From contig JANNDY010000013.1 in assembly GCA_031378345.1 (NCBI GenBank), positions 124,001-188,000 on the forward strand: a DNA stretch of 64,000 bases, written 5' to 3'. The translations under genes were made by a program, and so were the position numbers. Shown piece after piece: positions 8,498-17,027 of the stretch; the first letter of the stretch is position 1, and each line of letters begins with the position of its first letter. The notes under the pieces were generated by a model, which saw only the letters and a program-made list of their open reading frames with translations, was not told the origin of the DNA and made no database searches. This stretch comes from Emticicia sp031378345. GTDB lineage: Bacteria > Bacteroidota > Bacteroidia > Cytophagales > Spirosomataceae.

Positions 8498-9352
8498 TTA
8501 TTTTATCCCCTTTTCCCGCAAAGCTTTAAACAAATCATAGTCAGATTCGTTTTTCAATAATGCTCCGAGATAAGGTGGAATTTCGTTCATTTTGTTCAAA
8601 TCTTCCAAATTTTCTGCCGAAACTTGACCAACCAAAAGCAATCTAAGCCAGTCAATAAGTTCACTTGTTGACGGTTTTTTCTTGAGGTTTTTTACTTCAC
8701 GAATACCAAAAAAAGTCTTCATGGCATTAACCAGTAGCGTTTCTTCTAATTTTGGATAATGCACATCAACAATTTGTTGCATAGTTTCTTTGTCAGGAAA
8801 ACGAATGAAATGGAAGAAACATCGGCGAAGAAAGGCATCAGGCAATTCCTTTTCATTATTTGAAGTAATTATGATTATAGGACGATGTTTTGCCTTAATT
8901 GTCTGTTTTGTTTCGTAGCAATAAAACTCCATTCGGTCGAGTTCCTGCAACAAATCATTAGGAAATTCAATGTCAGCTTTGTCAATTTCGTCAATCAACA
9001 AAACACATTGTTCGTCCGTATCAAAAGCCTCCCAAATCTTGCCTTTTTTAATATAATTTTCAACCTTATTTACCTGAGCATCACCCAATTGCGAATCTCG
9101 TAAACGAGAAACAGCATCATATTCATACAAACCTTGCTGGGCTGAGGTCGTAGATTTTATATGCCAAGTAAATAACTGTTTATCCAATGCTTTGGCAACT
9201 TCAAAAGCCAAAAGTGTTTTGCCAGTGCCAGGCTCGCCCTTAATCAAAAGTGGTCTTTGAAGTGCAACTGAGGCATTAACGGCAGTTTGAAGCTCACGAG
9301 TTGCCACATAATTGGTCGTTCCCGTGAAGCTATTATTTTGTTTGTTTTCCAT
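8498..9352 (-). CDS. MoxR-type AAA+ ATPase
   Basis: The 284-residue ATPase has Walker A 'GEPGTGKT' (residues 39-46), Walker B 'VLLIDEIDKAD' (117-127), a sensor-1 region 'IIITSNN', and an arginine-finger region 'LPDAFLRRC'. It matches the MoxR/CoxD/CbbQ group, which remodels protein complexes with a VWA-domain partner. Here that partner is encoded directly downstream. An acidic protein gene lies upstream, separated by a 28-base-arm hairpin repeat. The client enzyme is not evident from the neighbourhood. Confidence 0.88.
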   Translation of the reverse strand: MENKQNNSFTGTTNYVATRELQTAVNASVALQRPLLIKGEPGTGKTLLAFEVAKALDKQLFTWHIKSTTSAQQGLYEYDAVSRLRDSQLGDAQVNKVENYIKKGKIWEAFDTDEQCVLLIDEIDKADIEFPNDLLQELDRMEFYCYETKQTIKAKHRPIIIITSNNEKELPDAFLRRCFFHFIRFPDKETMQQIVDVHYPKLEETLLVNAMKTFFGIREVKNLKKKPSTSELIDWLRLLLVGQVSAENLEDLNKMNEIPPYLGALLKNESDYDLFKALREKGIK

Positions 9353-9364
9353 AAAAGGGCTTTT

Positions 9365-9437
9365 AGCGGTTGGCTTTTAGCAGTTAGCTTTTAAAATATG
9401 GCTTTTAAAAAAAGCTAATTGCTAAAAGCTAACTGCC
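9365..9437. repeat. Heptad-repeat long hairpin (element H)
   Basis: The left arm (9365-9392) is a run of 7-base units of the form TTTTAGC/GGTTGGC/TTTTAGC/AGTTAGC, and the right arm (9410-9437) is its inverted copy. Of 28 positions 24 are complementary; three of the four others are G-T apposed, so an RNA stem would pair 27 of 28. It lies between the acidic-protein and MoxR genes. Confidence 0.7.
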
Positions 9438-9452
9438 AAGAGCAAAAAAAAT

Positions 9453-9983
9453 TTATTCTTCTTCGCTCGAAAAGCTATAAAGAGTTGGGTCAAGTGCCAA
9501 TTTTCCAGCATTAAAATCATTGATAAACTTCGTAATCACCTCATTATCAATCTCTTCCACGTTTAAAGCTATATCCAAACCGATACCATATTCAAAATCA
9601 TTTTCTACCTCTACAAACTCTGAAACCTTAATTACTTCCTCTTCTTCCAATTCTTCAATGATTTCTTCAAGCATCAACTCCAATTCTTCATTTTCTTTAT
9701 AATTTGGTTTTCTACGCTCTAATTCTACATAAGAAGGGTTTGCTTTTTTCATGCGAATTTCGGCTTCTTCAAAAACCAAACTGCTATGATTTAAGCGTAA
9801 AGTACCCATTACGGCATCATAAATCACTTCATTTCCTTCGTATTTGCCCACAAATTGAAAATGAGCAAATTCGCCAGAATCGTTCATACCATCTTCATCT
9901 TCGACAATTACATAATTCTGTCCTTCTTGCTCACATTCTTTTTTGAGTTCAGCAATTTCGATTGGGTCAAAGCCTTCGTTCAT
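9453..9983 (-). CDS. Hypothetical acidic protein upstream of MoxR/VWA pair
   Basis: I do not recognise this 176-residue protein. It is strongly acidic, with a Glu-rich block at about residues 100-125 ('ELEEEEV'), no signal peptide and no membrane segment. The N-terminal part (residues 20-90) has alternating hydrophobic pattern suggesting a small beta domain. It is first in a three-gene same-strand run with MoxR ATPase and VWA protein, though each junction contains a hairpin repeat. A role with that pair is only suggested by position. Confidence 0.7.
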   Translation of the reverse strand: MNEGFDPIEIAELKKECEQEGQNYVIVEDEDGMNDSGEFAHFQFVGKYEGNEVIYDAVMGTLRLNHSSLVFEEAEIRMKKANPSYVELERRKPNYKENEELELMLEEIIEELEEEEVIKVSEFVEVENDFEYGIGLDIALNVEEIDNEVITKFINDFNAGKLALDPTLYSFSSEEE

Positions 9984-10022
9984 ATTTTTAGAATTTAGAT
10001 TATACTGAAAATTAAATTAAAT

Positions 10023-10088
10023 ATTTGAATTGTATTCTCTACGCGAAATGGAATCGCTACGGCGAACCGTTTCGCCCGACATTCAAAT
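10023..10088. repeat. Nested palindrome with GC-rich core (element B)
   Basis: The outer arms ATTTGAAT (10023-10030) and ATTCAAAT (10081-10088) enclose an inner pair GCGAAATGG (10043-10051) and CCGTTTCGC (10067-10075). The core holds GCTACGG, shared with element A. The 13-mer GTTTCGCCCGACA (10069-10081) recurs with one change at 59795-59807. The right edge touches the MBOAT stop codon, so this hairpin lies at the 3' end of that transcript. Confidence 0.6.
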
Positions 10089-11521
10089 TAAAACTGAAAA
10101 TAAATAAATTGAGAATTATTATAAACGCCATAACACAAAATCATAAATAAAATAACATAATAAGCTCCCCAACGCTGCCATTTTGGTTTTGCATCGAACC
10201 ACAGGGCAATACTTCGTCCACGTTGAAGCCATTGAACCGTTTCCATGATTATAAATGAAAAAACGATTAAATATAAGTCATTTTCGCCAATCATACCAAT
10301 AATTTGTTCGAATGAATGAGAATTGGTTTTAAAAACATTCTTTACTATATAAATAGAATCAACATTCGTATTTGCCCTAAAAAATATCCAAGCAAATGCT
10401 GCTAAAACAAAAGTAATTATTCCATGAATACTTTTTACAATGAATGGTACTTTTACAAGATTAATAACTTTTTCTTGAATGGTTTTTGTCAGTTGTCCAA
10501 AAATCAAATAAACACCATGTAGAGCCCCCCAAATAACATAATGCCAACTTGCTCCATGCCATAGTCCAGACATCATAAAGACAAAAAATAAATTAAAATA
10601 TAGCCTTGGCTTAGATACACGATTTCCGCCTAAAGGAATATATAAATAATCTCGAAACCACGTTGAAAGTGATATGTGCCAACGCCTCCAAAACTCCGAA
10701 ATTGACTTTGAAAGATAAGGTCTATCAAAGTTTTTCATTAAATCAAAGCCCATTACACGTGCAGCTCCAATCGCAATATCCGAATATCCAGAAAAATCAC
10801 AATAGATTTGAAAAGTAAAAAACAAAGTTGCTATAATTAGTGGAAGTCCTTGATAGTCAGATGGTTGATTGTAAATTTGATTGACAAAAACTGCTAATCT
10901 ATCGGCAATTACAACTTTTTTATACATTCCCCAAAGCATCAACCGAAGTCCACTCAACGCTAAAGTAAAATCAAATTTATGTTCTTTATAGAATTGATGA
11001 ATAACATTCTGTGGTCGCTCAATTGGACCTGCAACCAATTGTGGATAAAACATGACATAGAGGGCATAAATTCCAAAATGTCGCTCTGCTTTTTGGTTTC
11101 CCCTATAAACTTCAATCGTATAACTCATTGCTTGAAATGTATGAAAAGACAAGCCAATAGGTAAAATAATCTTCCAATATGAAATGAGTTGATTTGGGTT
11201 TAATTTGAATAAAATTGTATTGAAATTATCAACAAAAAAATTGTAATATTTAAAGATTGACAAAACACCAATATTAGCTACAAGGCTCATGATTAAAGCC
11301 CATTTTCGCTTTTTCCCATGCGATTGTTCAATCCAAATTCCTGCAAAATAATCTATGATAATTGTAAAAAAAAGTATAAGAATATACTCCAAAATGAAGA
11401 AACTATAAAAAATACAGCTTGCTAAAAGCAGATGAAACCAGCGATATTTATGCGGAATTGCAAAATAAATTAGCGTTACTAAAGGAAAAAATAATAGGAA
11501 TTCAAAAGAGTTAAAAAGCAT
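10088..11521 (-). CDS. MBOAT family O-acyltransferase (AlgI-like)
   Basis: The protein has 477 residues and about 10-12 membrane helices. AlgI-type landmarks are present: 'PQLVAGPIER', 'FSGYSDIAIG', 'SEFWRRWHISLS', 'YIPLGGNR', and the catalytic-His region 'GLWHGASWHYVIWG'. Such proteins move acetyl groups across the inner membrane onto exported polysaccharide. ATG 11521 is chosen; extending to 11599 would read through hairpin repeat C. The usual SGNH/AlgX-like partner is not beside it, so it may work with an unlinked partner. The acceptor polymer is unknown. Confidence 0.9.
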   Translation of the reverse strand: MLFNSFEFLLFFPLVTLIYFAIPHKYRWFHLLLASCIFYSFFILEYILILFFTIIIDYFAGIWIEQSHGKKRKWALIMSLVANIGVLSIFKYYNFFVDNFNTILFKLNPNQLISYWKIILPIGLSFHTFQAMSYTIEVYRGNQKAERHFGIYALYVMFYPQLVAGPIERPQNVIHQFYKEHKFDFTLALSGLRLMLWGMYKKVVIADRLAVFVNQIYNQPSDYQGLPLIIATLFFTFQIYCDFSGYSDIAIGAARVMGFDLMKNFDRPYLSKSISEFWRRWHISLSTWFRDYLYIPLGGNRVSKPRLYFNLFFVFMMSGLWHGASWHYVIWGALHGVYLIFGQLTKTIQEKVINLVKVPFIVKSIHGIITFVLAAFAWIFFRANTNVDSIYIVKNVFKTNSHSFEQIIGMIGENDLYLIVFSFIIMETVQWLQRGRSIALWFDAKPKWQRWGAYYVILFMILCYGVYNNSQFIYFQF

Positions 11522-11526
11522 TTTAT

Positions 11527-11571
11527 AGAATTCTGAGTTATGACTGGGTCGCCCGTGCGATTCTGAATTCT
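11527..11571. repeat. Heptad-repeat hairpin with GC-rich core (element C)
   Basis: The left arm AGAATTCTGA (11527-11536) and right arm TTCTGAATTCT (11561-11571) are near-perfect inverted copies in a GAATTCT/GAGTTAT/GACTGGG heptad register. The loop contains GGG-TCG-CCC, a GC-rich palindrome related to the TCGCCCG core of element B. It lies just upstream of the MBOAT start. Confidence 0.55.
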
Positions 11572-11692
11572 TAGTTAAATTTATAAACCTAAAACTCAAA
11601 AATCAAAAATATATGTTTTAAAAATTCAAAGTTCAGCGTTTATTTTCTTTTTTAAAAACTTTTCAACTAAAACCTTTTTAATGAACAAGCAA

Positions 11693-11721
11693 AAAGGCAT
11701 CGGAGAATCTCCGATGCCTTT
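11693..11721 (-). terminator. Terminator downstream of E2 gene
   Basis: A perfect 13-base stem (AAAGGCATCGGAG / CTCCGATGCCTTT) closes a 3-base loop and is followed on the minus strand by a T-rich run. It lies about 100 bases past the E2 stop codon. Confidence 0.9.
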
Positions 11722-11822
11722 ATTTATACCCCAAAAAACAATAAAATCTTTTCTAAATAATAAGTAAAATATAGCAAATATCATGCCTAATTTAAGTTGT
11801 TTTTTGAAGAGAAATACCTTTC

Positions 11823-13109
11823 TTAGAGCAATTTCCTATCCAAATCGAAGTTTTCTAAATAATCTGATACTCTTTTTACAAATTGTCCACCCAGAGAGCC
11901 ATCAACAACTCGGTGGTCATAAGAATGTGAAATAATCATTTTCTGACGAATGCCGATGGTATCGCCATGAGGTGTTTCAATGACCGAAACCTTTTTCTGA
12001 ATAACACCAAAGGCAATAATTGCTACTTGCGGTTGCAAAATTATCGGCGTTCCAGCAATATTTCCAAAAGCACCAATATTTGAAACCGTAAATGTACCAT
12101 CAGCCAAATCATCAGCTTTTAGTTTATTATTTCTGGCACGATTGGCAAGGTCATTTATTTTTTTTGTCAGACCAATCAAGCTATAAGAATCTGCTTCATG
12201 AATGACCGGAACTATCAAATTACCGTTTGGCAAAGCAACGGCCATTCCTATGTTTATTTTTCCTTTTTGAATAATTTTATCACCATCCACTTGAATATTT
12301 ATTAAAGGAAAATCTTTAATTGCTTTTACTACTGCTTCTATTAAAAGTGGTGTGAAAGTAATATTTTCACCAGTTTCACTTTTAAATTGTCCTTTCACTC
12401 GTCCTCTCCAAACAGCTACATTCGTCATGTCTGTTTCAACAAACGAAGTAACATGTGCTGAAATTCGTTTGGACTCAACCATGCGTTCGGCTATCATTTT
12501 ACGCATCCTATCCATTTCAATTATCTGGTCATTTACTTGCCAAATAGGTGCATTTTTAGTTGTTTTAGGTTGATTCTCTTCAGTTTTATTTCGACTTAAA
12601 AATGCAAAAATATCATCTTTCGTAACTCTGTTTTCGACGCCAGTACCAATAATTTTATTTAATTGTTCTGAGGAAATCCCCTCTTCTTTAACAATATTTA
12701 ATACCAAAGGCGAATAAAATCTATTACTCGAAATAGTAGAAATTGGCAACGGTATAATTTCTTCTTTTTTAACTAAATTAGTAGCAATTTCAAGCTGTTT
12801 TTCAATTTCATTAACTGAATTTTCGACTTCTGTTTTTATTTTAGGAGTAATATTATTACTTTCCGAAATATCAGTTTCAATAATACAAATTGGATTGCCA
12901 ATGATAGCAATATCGCCCTTTTGTACCAAAATTTGCTTAATAATGCCTGAATGAGATGCACCAATTTCTGTGTCAATTTTATCGGTTGCCACCTCCAAAA
13001 TCATATCATCTGCTTCAATTCGCTCACCGACATTTTTTAGCCAACTAAGTACAGTACATTCAAAAATACTTTCGCCCATTTTAGGCATTATCATTTCTAC
13101 CAGAGCCAT
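11823..13109 (-). CDS. Dihydrolipoamide acyltransferase (E2) of a 2-oxoacid dehydrogenase
   Basis: This 428-residue E2 has three parts: a lipoyl domain (residues 1-76) with the lipoylated Lys44 in 'ATDKID', a peripheral-subunit-binding domain (about 130-170, 'SPLVLNIVKEEGIS'), and a catalytic domain (about 195-428) ending in the 'SHSYDHRVVDGS' motif. It transfers an acyl group from lipoyl to CoA in a pyruvate or branched-chain 2-oxoacid dehydrogenase complex. No E1 or E3 gene is adjacent, so the substrate cannot be fixed from context. It follows cinA on the same strand after 51 bases. Confidence 0.92.
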   Translation of the reverse strand: MALVEMIMPKMGESIFECTVLSWLKNVGERIEADDMILEVATDKIDTEIGASHSGIIKQILVQKGDIAIIGNPICIIETDISESNNITPKIKTEVENSVNEIEKQLEIATNLVKKEEIIPLPISTISSNRFYSPLVLNIVKEEGISSEQLNKIIGTGVENRVTKDDIFAFLSRNKTEENQPKTTKNAPIWQVNDQIIEMDRMRKMIAERMVESKRISAHVTSFVETDMTNVAVWRGRVKGQFKSETGENITFTPLLIEAVVKAIKDFPLINIQVDGDKIIQKGKINIGMAVALPNGNLIVPVIHEADSYSLIGLTKKINDLANRARNNKLKADDLADGTFTVSNIGAFGNIAGTPIILQPQVAIIAFGVIQKKVSVIETPHGDTIGIRQKMIISHSYDHRVVDGSLGGQFVKRVSDYLENFDLDRKLL

Positions 13110-13160
13110 AGTTTATAGTTTTTGTTGAAATTTTTCATCTATTTAGACTATTATGATATA

Positions 13161-14438
13161 TTATTCATAATCGCCGTTAAGCATTTTTCTTAATAGATTC
13201 AAGGCTACCACACTTCCATAATTAATATTTGTATCTCTTTGATTTGTCATTTGAACTTTACGGGCAATCGTTTTTCCATCCATTGCACACGCAATCCAAA
13301 TCGTACCGACTGGTTTTTCGGGTGTTCCTCCATCGGGTCCAGCTACACCACTTGTTGCAATCGCAAAATCTGTTTTTAATAATTTTCGCACTCCTTCAGC
13401 CATTTGAGTTACAGTTTCTTGACTAACTGCACCGTGTTCGGCAATTGTGACCGCATTAACCCCTAAAACATTTATTTTCACAGAATTATCATAACTAACC
13501 ACACTTCCCATAAAATATGCCGAACTTCCTGCAACTTTAGTAAACAGGTGTGAAATATAGCCTCCTGTGCAGCTTTCCGCTACCGAAACTGTCAAATTCT
13601 TACTTTTTAATGACTTTCCAATGGCTATTTCCAAATCATCATTATCATAACCAAAAACGGATTCTTGTATTAAAGGTAAAACTTTTTCTATTTCGTTCTG
13701 CACATCTTGTTTCAAAATTTCTTCGTCTGAACCGACAGCAGTTAAACGCAATCGAACTTGTCCAAAACTTGGTAAATAAGCCAATTTGATATGTACAGGT
13801 AAATTATCTTCCCAATTTTCAATTTTTTCAGCCAAAAAAGATTCTCCAACGCCAATAGTGCGTATCATTTTATGGTAAATTACTGGCGTTTCAAAAAACT
13901 TTTTCAAACGAGGAATCACTTCGTTTGTCATTAAGTATTTCATTTCATGCGGAACTCCAGGCATAGACACAAATACGGTTTGACGATTCGATTTTCCATT
14001 ATGTTCAAACCACATTCCTGGAGCAGTTCCAGTTTTATTAGCCAAATAAGTACAACGGCTTGGCACCATTGCCTGCAAACGGTTCAATTCTGTCATTTGG
14101 CGACCCCTTTTTGTAAAAAAATCTGTAATAAACCCCAAAGCATCTTCATTGATTACTAATTCGTCATTGAAATATTTACAAAGCGTTTTTTTGGTGATAT
14201 CATCTTTTGTTGGACCAAGCCCTCCAGTCAACAAAATAATATCTGCACGGTTTTCTGCTTCTTCGAAAATCTCTAAAATTCTTGCTTCTTGGTCGCCTAC
14301 TGAAGATTTACGTACCGTTTTTATGCCAATTTTGTCTAATTCGGTACTCATCCATTGGGTATTTGTATCGGTGATTTGTCCATACAAAATTTCATCTCCA
14401 ATTGTTACTACTTCAGCTAAAATGGGTCTTAATGACAT
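13161..14438 (-). CDS. cinA: CinA-like protein with NMN deamidase domain
   Basis: The protein has 425 residues, the standard CinA length. The N-terminal MoaB/MogA-like domain (residues 1-170) has 'TIGDEILYGQITDTN' and 'LTGGLGPTKDD'. The C-terminal PncC domain (about 265-420) has 'SVAESCTGG' and 'SVVSYDN'. CinA proteins hydrolyse nicotinamide mononucleotide to nicotinate mononucleotide, and many have ADP-ribose pyrophosphatase activity in the N-terminal domain. The older competence/damage-inducible name does not imply competence here. It lies upstream of the E2 gene, probably in one transcript. Confidence 0.93.
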   Translation of the reverse strand: MSLRPILAEVVTIGDEILYGQITDTNTQWMSTELDKIGIKTVRKSSVGDQEARILEIFEEAENRADIILLTGGLGPTKDDITKKTLCKYFNDELVINEDALGFITDFFTKRGRQMTELNRLQAMVPSRCTYLANKTGTAPGMWFEHNGKSNRQTVFVSMPGVPHEMKYLMTNEVIPRLKKFFETPVIYHKMIRTIGVGESFLAEKIENWEDNLPVHIKLAYLPSFGQVRLRLTAVGSDEEILKQDVQNEIEKVLPLIQESVFGYDNDDLEIAIGKSLKSKNLTVSVAESCTGGYISHLFTKVAGSSAYFMGSVVSYDNSVKINVLGVNAVTIAEHGAVSQETVTQMAEGVRKLLKTDFAIATSGVAGPDGGTPEKPVGTIWIACAMDGKTIARKVQMTNQRDTNINYGSVVALNLLRKMLNGDYE

Positions 14439-14577
14439 ATAATTGGATTTACGAGGTAGGAATTACGATTTATGAAATTTTTGATTAATGTTTCAAGGCA
14501 CAAAAATACAATATTCATTCTTTATTCGTTAGTAAGACAATTAATAATTCAAAAAACATTTATAAAAATCATTAGAA

Positions 14578-15309
14578 ATGAAAAAAATAGTATCAATTTC
14601 CTTAATAATTGCCATTTTGGGCTTACAAAGTTGTGCTGGACAAAAAATAAATTTGGGAAAAGTTTTAGGAGGAATCATTGAGCAAACGCAAAATGGCGGA
14701 GCATTAACTAATGATGATGTGGTAATGGGATTGAAAGAAGCCTTAAAAGTAGGCATCAACAAAGGTGCTGATTCTGCCTCAAAGATGAATGGCTATTACT
14801 TAAATCCAAGAATCAAAATCCCATTTCCTCCAGAAGTTCAACGAGTTGAAAATGCACTTCGCAAAGTTGGTTTGGGTAATGAGGTTGATAAATTTGTTGT
14901 TTCATTAAATCGTGGGGCCGAAGAAGCTGCCAAAGAAGCAAAACCGATTTTCGTAAATGCAATTTTAAGTATGTCATTTTCAGACGCATGGAGTATTTTG
15001 CGTGGAGATAAAAATGCAGCAACAATGTTTTTGAAACGTACAACTTCAGCAGCACTTATAGAATTATTTATGCCTGTAATTGACCGTGCTTTACAAAAAA
15101 CACAAGCAACAAAATATTATACTGACTTGGCAACTACTTATAACGCACTTCCATTTACCCAAAAAGTAAATCCAGATTTGAAAGGTTATGCTACCCAAAA
15201 AGCCATTGATGGCTTGTTTATATTGGTTGAGGAAGAAGAAGCACGAATCAGAGAAAATCCTTTGGCAAGAACAAGTGAGATTTTGAAAAGAGTATTTGGA
15301 GCATCTTGA
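14578..15309 (+). CDS. DUF4197 lipoprotein
   Basis: The 243-residue protein has a lipoprotein signal ending in 'GLQSC' (Cys at residue 19). It matches DUF4197: an N-terminal 'GLKEALKVGINKG' segment followed by 'YYLNPRIKIPFP', then mostly alpha-helical sequence. DUF4197 proteins are envelope proteins of unknown function. It is a single gene, divergent from cinA, and ends in a strong terminator shared with rhaT. Confidence 0.88.
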   Translation: MKKIVSISLIIAILGLQSCAGQKINLGKVLGGIIEQTQNGGALTNDDVVMGLKEALKVGINKGADSASKMNGYYLNPRIKIPFPPEVQRVENALRKVGLGNEVDKFVVSLNRGAEEAAKEAKPIFVNAILSMSFSDAWSILRGDKNAATMFLKRTTSAALIELFMPVIDRALQKTQATKYYTDLATTYNALPFTQKVNPDLKGYATQKAIDGLFILVEEEEARIRENPLARTSEILKRVFGAS

Positions 15310-15319
15310 CAAAAAAACA

Positions 15320-15353
15320 CCCCGTGTCACTCTTTTTTCAGCGTGGCACGGGG
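15320..15353. terminator. Bidirectional terminator between DUF4197 gene and rhaT
   Basis: GC-rich 11-base arms CCCCGTGTCAC and GTGGCACGGGG pair with one G-T position around a T-rich loop. It lies in a 50-base gap between convergent genes. Confidence 0.8.
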
Positions 15354-15359
15354 AATTTG

Positions 15360-16400
15360 TTAATTGACAAAAAAGCTACCCATTCCTATTAAAGCGGTTG
15401 AAAAAACTATCAAAAACAAGCCAAAATACAACATTCTCATTGTTGCTTTGCTTACGCCCTTCCATTCTTTATAAAATAATCCCCAAAGAGTACCCACCAA
15501 AATAATAAATGCCATGTGGAGTGTCCAAGAAGCAAAATCAAGTGATTTTCCTAATTTTGATTGCCCCATTCCGTAGAAAAAGAATTGAAAATACCAAGTT
15601 ACACCTGCTAATAAAGCCCACAAATAATTACTTTTCAAAGGTGTTTTTGAATTTGAATAATCTCCGAAAGATTTATTTCTAAAATTCAAAATCATGCACC
15701 AAATAAAATTCGTTACAAAGCCACCCATTAGTATAACAGGTAAAATTGCGTTATTTTTGAAAAGTGAATCTGTTCCATTTGCTTCTGCAGCTGCTGCAAT
15801 TGGCGAACCTGCAGCCAGTCCGAAGGCAAAACAAGCACTCATAACTCCACAAAATGTACCAACTAATAAGCCTTTTTTTAAGTCAAATTCTTTCACCGAT
15901 GCTTGTTTGGCTTCTTGGTCCAGTTCGGCTTCTTTCATCATTCCTGCTTTTCCGCAAACAAATATTCCGATAACACAAACCAAAACACCCAAAAGTGTAA
16001 CTTGGCCAGAACTTGTAGAAATTAAAGTACCGAATCTACCTTCATAAATTGGAGGAATTAAAGTTCCAAAAGCAGCACAAAAGCCCAATGCAACTGCTAC
16101 TCCTAAAGAAACACCCAAATATCGCATGGTCAGACCGTAGGTTAGTCCACCAAAACCCCATAAAATCCCAAAAAGAATTGTGTAAAATATTGTGGAACCA
16201 TCGGCAGATTGAATACTCGGAATTAAATTTTCTACTGTAAGATACCCAAAAATCCAAGGAGCAAGTATCCAAGAAGCAATTCCTCCAACTATCCAGCCAC
16301 TTTCCCAAGACCATAATTTTAGATTTTTGAAAGGAATGTAGAAACTTCCAGAGGCAAATCCGCCAAGAAAGTGAAAAATAATACCAAGTATTGCGTTCAT
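15360..16400 (-). CDS. rhaT: L-rhamnose/proton symporter RhaT
   Basis: This 346-residue membrane protein has about ten hydrophobic helices. It starts with the RhaT-type helix one ('HFLGGFASGSFYIPFK') and has 'FGILWGFGGLTYG'. RhaT takes up L-rhamnose with a proton. None of the rhamnose catabolic genes (rhaA, rhaB, rhaD, rhaM) is next to it, so it is either part of an unlinked regulon or transports a related sugar. The call rests on length, topology and these segments. Confidence 0.88.
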   Translation of the reverse strand: MNAILGIIFHFLGGFASGSFYIPFKNLKLWSWESGWIVGGIASWILAPWIFGYLTVENLIPSIQSADGSTIFYTILFGILWGFGGLTYGLTMRYLGVSLGVAVALGFCAAFGTLIPPIYEGRFGTLISTSSGQVTLLGVLVCVIGIFVCGKAGMMKEAELDQEAKQASVKEFDLKKGLLVGTFCGVMSACFAFGLAAGSPIAAAAEANGTDSLFKNNAILPVILMGGFVTNFIWCMILNFRNKSFGDYSNSKTPLKSNYLWALLAGVTWYFQFFFYGMGQSKLGKSLDFASWTLHMAFIILVGTLWGLFYKEWKGVSKATMRMLYFGLFLIVFSTALIGMGSFFVN

Positions 16401-16456
16401 AAATTGAGGTTAGGGTTTATTGTAGTTTTTTACTATTTTTTTATGCAAAAGTAATA

Positions 16457-16513
16457 TTTTGAAAGTAAAAATACTATCCTGTACTCTCATGCGTAAAAGT
16501 TTTTGAAAGTAAA
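16457..16513. promoter_or_regulatory. Direct repeats upstream of rhaT
   Basis: TTTTGAAAGTAAA occurs twice, at 16457-16469 and 16501-16513, starting 44 bases apart (about four helical turns). Both lie 57-113 bases upstream of the rhaT start. They could be operator half-sites for rhaT or for divergent gldC; chance in AT-rich DNA is not excluded. Confidence 0.3.
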
Positions 16514-16611
16514 TTCTTGAAAATGAAATACTAAAAATGTATTTTGATGATAAAAAATGAACTTTCTAAGCTGAAAATATATTAATTATTAGTAACGATA
16601 TTGAATTTTAT

Positions 16612-16956
16612 ATGAAAAAATCAGAAATTAATTTTACAGTTGAACTTGACAACAACCGAATTCCCGAAAAAATATTTTGGGATGCTACAGAAAATCCAAA
16701 CGAAGGTATCAACGAAACGAGGGCTATTGCAATAAGTGTTTATGACCATTTACAACAAGGATTGCTCGGAATAAACCTATGGACAAAAGAAATGCCTGTT
16801 GATGAAATGAAACATTTTGCAGTAGATATTGTTGGAAATGTAGCCCAATTGGTCGCAGACGCAACTGGAGATAAGAAAATGATAGAGATTTTGGAGAGTA
16901 CGTGCCGCAGTTTAAAGCGACATTTGGACGAGGAAGCGAAGAATGTACAGAGTTAA
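16612..16956 (+). CDS. gldC: Gliding motility protein GldC
   Basis: The 114-residue soluble protein matches GldC in length and sequence: 'KSEINFTVELDNNRIPEKI' at the start, 'LWTKEMPVDEMK' in the middle and a C-terminal Lys/Glu-rich helix. GldC was identified among genes needed for gliding in Flavobacterium and occurs broadly in Bacteroidota, including non-gliding species. It stands apart from other gld genes here. Its stop codon is inside the first unit of the heptad repeat that follows. Confidence 0.9.
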   Translation: MKKSEINFTVELDNNRIPEKIFWDATENPNEGINETRAIAISVYDHLQQGLLGINLWTKEMPVDEMKHFAVDIVGNVAQLVADATGDKKMIEILESTCRSLKRHLDEEAKNVQS

Positions 16957-17019
16957 GAATTTAGAGTTATGAGTGAAGAGAATTGCAAAATTATTTTACA
17001 TACTTCACTCATAACTCTA
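16950..17019. repeat. Heptad-repeat hairpin with perfect 17-base arms (element F)
   Basis: Units GAGTTAA, GAATTTA, GAGTTAT, GAGTGAA and GAGAATT run from 16950 to 16984 with a 7-base period. The segment 16962-16978 is perfectly complementary to 17003-17019 (17 bases) around a 24-base loop. The first unit contains the gldC stop codon. It lies between two convergent genes and probably acts as a bidirectional transcript end. Confidence 0.7.
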
Positions 17020-17027
17020 TATTAATA

